This document shows, one piece after another, positions 6,368-10,899 of a DNA stretch of 10,899 nt. Both the position numbers and the translations under genes were made by a program. Source of the DNA: Tannerella sp. (GTDB lineage: Bacteria; Bacteroidota; Bacteroidia; Bacteroidales; Tannerellaceae); the NCBI GenBank assembly GCA_031277235.1, contig JAITMT010000512.1, positions 1 to 10,899 of the forward strand, written 5' to 3'. Under the pieces are notes generated by a model, which saw only the letters and a list, made by a program, of their open reading frames with translations, had not been told where the DNA came from and did not search any database. Positions within the stretch are counted from its first letter, which is position 1; every line of letters begins with the position of its first letter.

Positions 6368-8914
6368 ATGAAAAAGATTATCCTTTCCGGTCTGCTTTTT
6401 TTAGGTATATTTTTCTCTGTTGCACAGGAAAAACAATCCATTTTTGTTGATAAAAAAGGCGTGATGCGCCGAACGGATACCCGCGAAGAGGTGGCTTTTT
6501 TCGGGGTAAATTATACCCTTCCGTTTGCCCATGCCTTTCGCGTCGCCGGATACCTGAACAAAGACCGGAAAGAGGCGATTGACAGGGATGTGTACCACTT
6601 TGCCCGCCTGGGATTCAATGCCTACCGGATTCATATCTGGGATGTGGAAATATCGGACAGTCAGGGGAATCTGATGGAAAATGAGCATCTGGATTTGCTG
6701 GATTACCTGATTGGCAAACTGAAAGAACGGAACATCAAAATTGTCCTTACGGCAATGACGAATTTCGGAAACGGCTATCCGGAGAGAAACATTCCGACCG
6801 GCGGATTTTCCTATCAATACGGCAAATGTGAAATTCACGATAATCCGGAGGCGATCCGGGCTCAAGAGAATTACATCACGCAATTGGTCGGGCATGTAAA
6901 TCCATACACCGGAAAAGCGTACAGGACAGACCCTGACATTGTGGGCTTTGAAATCAACAACGAACCCTGCCACAGCGGAACGCAGCAGCAAACCCGGGCA
7001 TACATCAACCGGATGCTGGCGGCGCTGCAAAAAGCGGGAAACCGCAAGCCGGTGTTTTACAACGTAAGCCACAACATGCAGCAGACAGAGGTTTATTATT
7101 CCACAGATATTCAGGGAACTACCTATCAATGGTATCCCATCGGTCTGGTTGCCGGACATACCCGTTCGGGGAATTTTCTTCCTTACGTGGACCATTATGA
7201 TATTCCGTTCAGCCATGTACGGGGTTTTGAAAACAAGGCGAAACTCGTCTATGAGTATGATCCTGCCGATATTATGTATTCCTACATGCATCCGGCAATG
7301 GTTCGCAGTTTTCGCGCCGCCGGTTTTCAGTGGATTACCCAGTTTGCTTACGACCCGATGGATATGGCTCAATATAATACTGAATATCAGACTCATTTCC
7401 TGAATTTGGCGTACACTCCCCCAAAAGCAATCAGCATGAAAATCGCGGCGGAAGCGGCATATACCCTTCCGCGCAATCAGTCATTCGGAAAATATCCCGA
7501 GGATACGGTCTTTGGCAATTTTCGCGTGAGTTATTTGCAGGATTTGAGCGAACTGAACAGTCCGGAAAAATTTTATTATTCCAACACGACAACCACGCAG
7601 CCGCTTGCCCCTGAGCGGTTGCTGTCCGTCGCCGGAACGGGAAACTCTCCGGTTGTCCGGTATGAGGGAACCGGCGCTTATTTCTTAGACCGGCTGGAAG
7701 AAGGTTTGTGGCGGCTGGAAATCATGCCGGATGCCGTGCAGGTTGGCGATCCGTTTGCAAAACCCTCGTTGAAAAAGGAGGTTGTTGCGATTGTTTGGGG
7801 CAATTGGAACATGAAAATCACTCTTCCTTCATTAACCGCCGACTTTACCGTTACCGGAATCAATGCAGGAAATTCATATACTTCCGAAGCGGCAGACGGT
7901 GTCGTTTCTTCTGTCGCTCCCGGCGTTTATCTGTTGAAACGCAAGGATTTTACGCCGTCTGCAACTTGGAATGCGGAAACAAAATGGGGAAATATACGCT
8001 TGGGAGAGTTTGTGGCGCCTCCGGCGGATATTACCCGATATTACGTTGCCCACCGGGCGGCTGTCGTTGCAGAGAGTGGGAAACCGATGGTATTGAGCGC
8101 GCAGATTGCCGGACCCGGTTTTCCCGATTCGGTGATTGTTTATACCGATAAAATATCTTTCTGGAGCGACAAAAATCCATCTTTCAAAATGGAAAGAACA
8201 AACGGCTACACTTACCAAACAGCGATTCCGGCTGAACAGATACGACCGGGCAAGTTCAAATATAATGTGGTGGTCTGCATAAATCGGCAACAATTTACAT
8301 TTCCCGGCGGCATTGAAGGCGCCCCGCTGGATTGGGATTATATTTCCACCGGCTATTGGGAGACGGAAATCGTTGTTCCGGACAGTGAAATACGGCTGTT
8401 CAGCGCGACGGATGAATATAGCGGCATGGAATCCTATTCCATGCCCGAATGGAACTATGCGCGAAGGGAATTTCTCCCGAACAGTCCCGTCGAAATTCCG
8501 ACCTTGAAATTCATTTTCACTTCCGACGAAAATCAGCCGCAATATTTTTTACGCAAGGATATCAAAGAAGCCGTCGAACACCGGATTTCCCGCTTGCAGC
8601 AATGCCGGCAAATCCGTCTGTACGGAAAAAATTTGCCAGACACGCTTGCGGTTGGCTTCATTACAAACACGGGATACACGTACTCCACAACGGTCGCGCC
8701 CACCCGGGGGATTGTACGGATACCCGTTTCCGGGTTGAAACAGACTGCAACCGCCTTGTTTCCAAATCCTTATCCCGTATTTTTGAAAAAATATTTCGAA
8801 CCGGATTCTCCCGTTCCGTTTCGGTTGGAAGACATTGAGAAATTGGAATTGTCGTTTTCCGGCGAAAAAGGGCAGCAATATGAACCGGAAATTGGGGCTG
8901 TCTGGTTGGAATAA
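6368..8914 (+). CDS. Exported clan GH-A glycosidase-like protein, Bacteroidota family of unknown substrate
   Basis: The 848-residue protein has a signal peptide at about 1-19 (cleavage near SVA/QEK). Residues about 40-350 look like a (beta/alpha)8 cellulase-type barrel. They include FFGVNYTLPFAHAFR (44-58), the beta-2 Arg in FNAYRIHIWD (83-92), VGFEINNEPCHSG (192-204) with Glu199 as likely acid/base, LVYEYDPAD (293-301) with Glu296 as likely nucleophile, and FQWITQFAYDP (320-330). Two glutamates in these positions suggest a retaining mechanism. The remaining 500 or so residues appear beta-rich and contain no motif I can name. From memory, close homologues in Bacteroides carry only general names such as cellulase-family glycosylhydrolase or membrane/secreted protein. 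It follows the ThuA/DUF1080 gene by 7 bp and is probably translated from the same mRNA. It has neither a lipobox Cys nor a T9SS sorting domain, so a periplasmic site is the simplest guess. The substrate is not known. Confidence 0.85.
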   Translation: MKKIILSGLLFLGIFFSVAQEKQSIFVDKKGVMRRTDTREEVAFFGVNYTLPFAHAFRVAGYLNKDRKEAIDRDVYHFARLGFNAYRIHIWDVEISDSQGNLMENEHLDLLDYLIGKLKERNIKIVLTAMTNFGNGYPERNIPTGGFSYQYGKCEIHDNPEAIRAQENYITQLVGHVNPYTGKAYRTDPDIVGFEINNEPCHSGTQQQTRAYINRMLAALQKAGNRKPVFYNVSHNMQQTEVYYSTDIQGTTYQWYPIGLVAGHTRSGNFLPYVDHYDIPFSHVRGFENKAKLVYEYDPADIMYSYMHPAMVRSFRAAGFQWITQFAYDPMDMAQYNTEYQTHFLNLAYTPPKAISMKIAAEAAYTLPRNQSFGKYPEDTVFGNFRVSYLQDLSELNSPEKFYYSNTTTTQPLAPERLLSVAGTGNSPVVRYEGTGAYFLDRLEEGLWRLEIMPDAVQVGDPFAKPSLKKEVVAIVWGNWNMKITLPSLTADFTVTGINAGNSYTSEAADGVVSSVAPGVYLLKRKDFTPSATWNAETKWGNIRLGEFVAPPADITRYYVAHRAAVVAESGKPMVLSAQIAGPGFPDSVIVYTDKISFWSDKNPSFKMERTNGYTYQTAIPAEQIRPGKFKYNVVVCINRQQFTFPGGIEGAPLDWDYISTGYWETEIVVPDSEIRLFSATDEYSGMESYSMPEWNYARREFLPNSPVEIPTLKFIFTSDENQPQYFLRKDIKEAVEHRISRLQQCRQIRLYGKNLPDTLAVGFITNTGYTYSTTVAPTRGIVRIPVSGLKQTATALFPNPYPVFLKKYFEPDSPVPFRLEDIEKLELSFSGEKGQQYEPEIGAVWLE

Positions 8915-8919
8915 AAAAA

Positions 8920-8935
8920 GTGTCAGCAATGACAC
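8920..8935 (-). terminator. Hairpin with T run facing the minus strand
   Basis: A perfect 6-bp stem GTGTCA/TGACAC encloses GCAA (a GNRA-type loop on plus, TTGC on minus). On the minus strand it is followed at once by seven T (complement of 8913-8919), the form of an intrinsic terminator. No minus-strand gene is nearby, so it may limit antisense transcription into the glycosidase gene. On the plus strand the following bases (AGAATGTATC) contain no T run, so it would be a poor terminator of the operon. It also forms one end of dispersed repeat copy 2. Confidence 0.5.
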
Positions 8936-8960
8936 AGAATGTATCTTTTAGAAGTGCCCT
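8922..8960 (-). repeat. Dispersed repeat, copy 2 (inverted)
   Basis: Read on the minus strand these 39 bp match 2645-2683 at 31 of 39 positions, with the first 15 identical. It lies in the 146-bp spacer between the glycosidase-like gene and the FAH gene. Its distal end overlaps the hairpin at 8920-8935, whereas copy 1 has no equivalent stem there. Confidence 0.65.
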
Positions 8961-9017
8961 CGCATAATTTTGTGTTTTTTTAACGGCAAAAAGGCAAAGT
9001 TTTCCAAAAATTTTCCG

Positions 9018-9025
9018 TATCTTTG
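9018..9025 (+). promoter_or_regulatory. Promoter -7 box for FAH-porU
   Basis: TATCTTTG matches TAnnTTTG exactly and sits inside an 11-mer (CGTATCTTTGC) identical to that of the asnB promoter. No clear TTTG is present at the -33 distance, where the sequence is GCAAAGTTTTCC. The start would be near 9032, about 30 nt before the ATG at 9061. Confidence 0.65.
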
Positions 9026-9060
9026 CATGAATTAGTTTAATTGATTGTTTTTTTTGAAAT

Positions 9061-9678
9061 ATGAAAATAATAGCCGTAGGCATGAACTATGCCGCACACA
9101 ATAAAGAGCTTCAAAATACGTTAGTAAACATGGAGCCGGTTATTTTTATGAAGCCCGATTCGTCGTTGCTCAAAAACGGAAAGCCGTTTTATTTACCCGA
9201 TTTCTCGGAAAATGTGCATCACGAAACGGAGATTGTCGTGAAAATCAATAAATTGGGAAAAAGTATAGACGAACGCTTTGCCCATCGCTACTACGACGAA
9301 ATTACCGTAGGCATTGATTTTACGGCGCGCGATTTGCAGAGCAATCTGAAGGCAAAAGGGTTGCCATGGGAAATCAGCAAGGGATTTGACGGCGCGGCGG
9401 CGCTCGGAGAATTTATACCGTTGAGCGAGGCGGGCGGAGAGATACAACATATTGATTTTCATCTCGATATAGACGGGAAAACGGTGCAGCGCGGCAATAC
9501 GTCCGACATGCTGTTCACGGTGGACAGGGTTATCGCCTACGCCAGCCGCTTTTTCACGTTGAAAACGGGAGACTTGATATACACAGGTACGCCGTCGGGC
9601 GTAGGCAACGTGGTGATAAACAACAGGTTGCAAGGATATATCGGCGAACGGAAGTTATTGGATTTTTACATACGGTAA
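9061..9678 (+). CDS. Fumarylacetoacetate hydrolase (FAH) family enzyme, FAHD1-like
   Basis: The FAH family comprises metal-dependent enzymes that cleave or decarboxylate 2-keto or acylpyruvate-type acids. The 205-residue, single-domain size fits the small FAHD1/YcgM-like branch (acylpyruvate hydrolase or oxaloacetate decarboxylase), not the larger tyrosine-pathway enzyme. Visible motifs are GMNYAAHNKE (7-16), FMKPDSSLL (29-37), HHETEIVVKI (53-62) with the metal-ligand glutamates E55 and E57, GIDFTARD (84-91) with D86 as third ligand, KGFDGAAALGEFIP (107-120) and YTGTPSGVG (174-182). There is no signal peptide, so it should be cytosolic. It has its own -7 promoter box and ends 52 bp before porU, so co-transcription is likely. 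From memory, P. gingivalis has the same pair (PG_0025, PG_0026). The exact substrate cannot be set from sequence. Confidence 0.93.
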   Translation: MKIIAVGMNYAAHNKELQNTLVNMEPVIFMKPDSSLLKNGKPFYLPDFSENVHHETEIVVKINKLGKSIDERFAHRYYDEITVGIDFTARDLQSNLKAKGLPWEISKGFDGAAALGEFIPLSEAGGEIQHIDFHLDIDGKTVQRGNTSDMLFTVDRVIAYASRFFTLKTGDLIYTGTPSGVGNVVINNRLQGYIGERKLLDFYIR

Positions 9679-9692
9679 GAGGCGCGAACTGT

Positions 9693-9721
9693 TTTTCGTC
9701 TCTTCCGTAAACAGACGAAAA
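9693..9721 (+). promoter_or_regulatory. Hairpin in the FAH-porU gap, next to the porU start
   Basis: A perfect 9-bp stem TTTTCGTCT/AGACGAAAA with an 11-nt loop (CTTCCGTAAAC) ends 9 bp before the porU ATG. No T run follows on the plus strand, so it is not an intrinsic terminator. In the mRNA it would sit against the porU translation start and could affect initiation or mark an mRNA processing site. The function is an inference. Confidence 0.45.
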
Positions 9722-9730
9722 GAAAAATTT

Positions 9731-10899
9731 ATGGTAAAAAAAATTATTATTTTAATATTCATTTTCACCGGGATTGCTTCGGTAAACGCCGAAGACGCCG
9801 ATTTTTATACCCAAAAATCAGCGCTTTCCGAAGGCAAATGGGTGAAGATAAGAATCAGGGAAACAGGCTTTTATAAACTTACATACGCAGAGTTGAGAAA
9901 AATGGGTTTCTCCGATCCGGCGAAAGTGTCGGTTCACGGTTACGGCGGTTTTCCGATGGAGGAAGATTTCTCGAAAGCCCTGTATTTCGACGACGCACCC
10001 TCCGTACCCGTATGGCGGGGTAACGATTTTCTGCTTTTCTACGGCAAAGGCGTTGTCAAATGGACTTATAATAACGGCAATAAGTCGTTCATCCACGAAA
10101 ATAATTCCTATTCGACTTACGGCTACTATTTCGTTACCGACGCCACCGAAACGGACGAAGTAGCGCAAATGCAACCTTACACGGGAAATACTGACATAGA
10201 GGTCAATACGTATGACGACTATATGTTGCACGAAACAGAAAGAGTGTCGGTAACGGTTCCCGGTCGCCCCAATTCGGGACGCGAACTGTTCGGCGAAAGT
10301 TTTGACCAGCGGACGTCGCAGGATTTCACGTTCGCCATTCCCGGCATAACCGGCGATGACGGGCTGATTACCTACCGTTTCATCGGAAAATTGAAAACAT
10401 CTTCCGGAACGGTTTCGATGCGTGTAAACGATGCGCTATTGAATGAAAGCAACATCCCCGTTGATACCTACGAATACACCGCGGCGCTGGATGTTAATCC
10501 GAGAGTTGCGTGGACAGGCGAAAAAAGCGAAAATACAACCGTGAATATTGGATTCAGCCTGGGGCAGCAACCCGCTTATTTAGACTATATTCGCGTGCAA
10601 ATGAAGCGTACATTACAGCCTTACGGCGCGGTTACGTTTTTCCGCAGCGTGGAATCATTGCAAAAAAATACAAAATTCAAAATCGGGAATACGGCTAATT
10701 TGCTGGTATTTAACGTAACGGAAGGTAAACCGATGCAACAGGTCGCCGCAACGGCAGACGGATCCGGGCAAACTTTTTCCATGGCAGCAGACCCGGTTTT
10801 GCAGGAATTTGCGGTGGTAGATGTGAGCAAAGAGATACCCGCGCCCGAAACCGTAGGCGAAGTGCCCAATCAAAATCTGCACGCCTTGCCGCAAACCGA
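9731..10899 (+). CDS. porU: PorU, type IX secretion system sortase, N-terminal part (3' truncated by window edge)
   Basis: PorU is the gingipain-like (peptidase family C25) outer-membrane enzyme that removes the C-terminal sorting signal from T9SS cargo and attaches the cargo to the cell surface. Only 389 full codons are visible; the frame stays open to the edge. A signal peptide is clear (MVKKIIILIFIFTGIASVNA, cut before EDADF). Next come GKWVKIRIRETGFYKLTYAE, VSVHGYGGFPMEED and FLLFYGKGVVKW, all typical of the PorU N-terminal region, then ERVSVTVPGRPNSGRELFGESFD and, at the end, NQNLHALPQ, which in known PorU proteins lies just before the C25 domain. The catalytic Cys and His lie beyond the window and cannot be checked. 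The full protein is usually above 1,100 residues. It follows the FAH gene by 52 bp and is probably in the same transcript. Its presence indicates that the organism has, or had, a T9SS. Confidence 0.9.
   Translation, partial: MVKKIIILIFIFTGIASVNAEDADFYTQKSALSEGKWVKIRIRETGFYKLTYAELRKMGFSDPAKVSVHGYGGFPMEEDFSKALYFDDAPSVPVWRGNDFLLFYGKGVVKWTYNNGNKSFIHENNSYSTYGYYFVTDATETDEVAQMQPYTGNTDIEVNTYDDYMLHETERVSVTVPGRPNSGRELFGESFDQRTSQDFTFAIPGITGDDGLITYRFIGKLKTSSGTVSMRVNDALLNESNIPVDTYEYTAALDVNPRVAWTGEKSENTTVNIGFSLGQQPAYLDYIRVQMKRTLQPYGAVTFFRSVESLQKNTKFKIGNTANLLVFNVTEGKPMQQVAATADGSGQTFSMAADPVLQEFAVVDVSKEIPAPETVGEVPNQNLHALPQT

Noticed and set aside
6401..7396. 331-codon minus-strand frame opposite the glycosidase-like gene
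   Set aside because: It lies wholly inside a well-supported coding sequence and has no recognisable motif, promoter or neighbour on its strand.
7874..8542. 222-codon minus-strand frame opposite the 3' half of the glycosidase-like gene
   Set aside because: Same reasons: it is a shadow of the plus-strand gene with no supporting signal.
4765..8914. Standard polysaccharide utilisation locus
   Set aside because: No SusC, SusD, hybrid two-component or anti-sigma/ECF gene is present beside the two exported proteins in this window.
6368..8914. T9SS cargo status of the glycosidase-like protein
   Set aside because: The C terminus (ending in EIGAVWLE) does not show the conserved type A or B sorting-domain motifs, so the nearby porU does not imply that it is T9SS cargo.

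Overview
The window reads as a chromosomal segment of a member of the Bacteroidota, most likely order Bacteroidales. Evidence: the GroEL, AsnB and glycosidase-like proteins are of Bacteroidales type; the promoters have the TAnnTTTG -7 box of this phylum instead of a sigma70-type -10; starts lack clear Shine-Dalgarno sequences; and the right edge carries the beginning of porU, a type IX secretion system (T9SS) gene. Coding regions are moderately GC-rich and spacers are AT-rich. Nothing looks like a phage, plasmid, insertion sequence or CRISPR array.

Layout, left to right. (1) 1-161: the last 52 codons of an unidentified plus-strand gene. (2) 162-486: a convergent spacer with a three-hairpin palindromic element whose outer units face each other, then the groEL terminator. 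(3) 487-2437, minus: groES-groEL, complete. (4) 2438-2812: a spacer stacked with different repeats (a 7-bp tandem repeat, a dispersed repeat with a second inverted copy near 8.9 kb, a perfect 26-bp palindrome and a GC-rich hairpin) plus a doubtful small ORF ahead of groES. (5) 2813-4486, minus: asnB, glutamine-dependent asparagine synthetase. (6) 4487-4764: a divergent promoter region with well-formed Bacteroidota promoters on both strands. (7) 4765-8914, plus: two exported proteins 7 bp apart, a ThuA-like/DUF1080 (3-keto-disaccharide hydrolase family) fusion and an 848-residue clan GH-A glycosidase-like protein. (8) 9061-10899, plus: a fumarylacetoacetate hydrolase (FAH) family enzyme followed by the first 389 codons of porU, which runs off the window.

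How the genes work together. groES and groEL form the chaperonin operon. asnB is a stand-alone amino-acid biosynthesis gene. The 4765-8914 pair is the most interesting part: a putative 3-keto-sugar enzyme and a putative retaining glycosidase, probably co-transcribed and both exported, which suggests a small glycan or glycoside processing unit with no SusC/SusD genes visible here. The FAH-porU pair matches an arrangement I recall from Porphyromonas gingivalis (PG_0025-PG_0026). I found no clearly new defence or mobile system. The less explained signals are the intergenic palindromes and repeats, the substrate of the secreted pair, and why an FAH enzyme sits in front of a T9SS gene.
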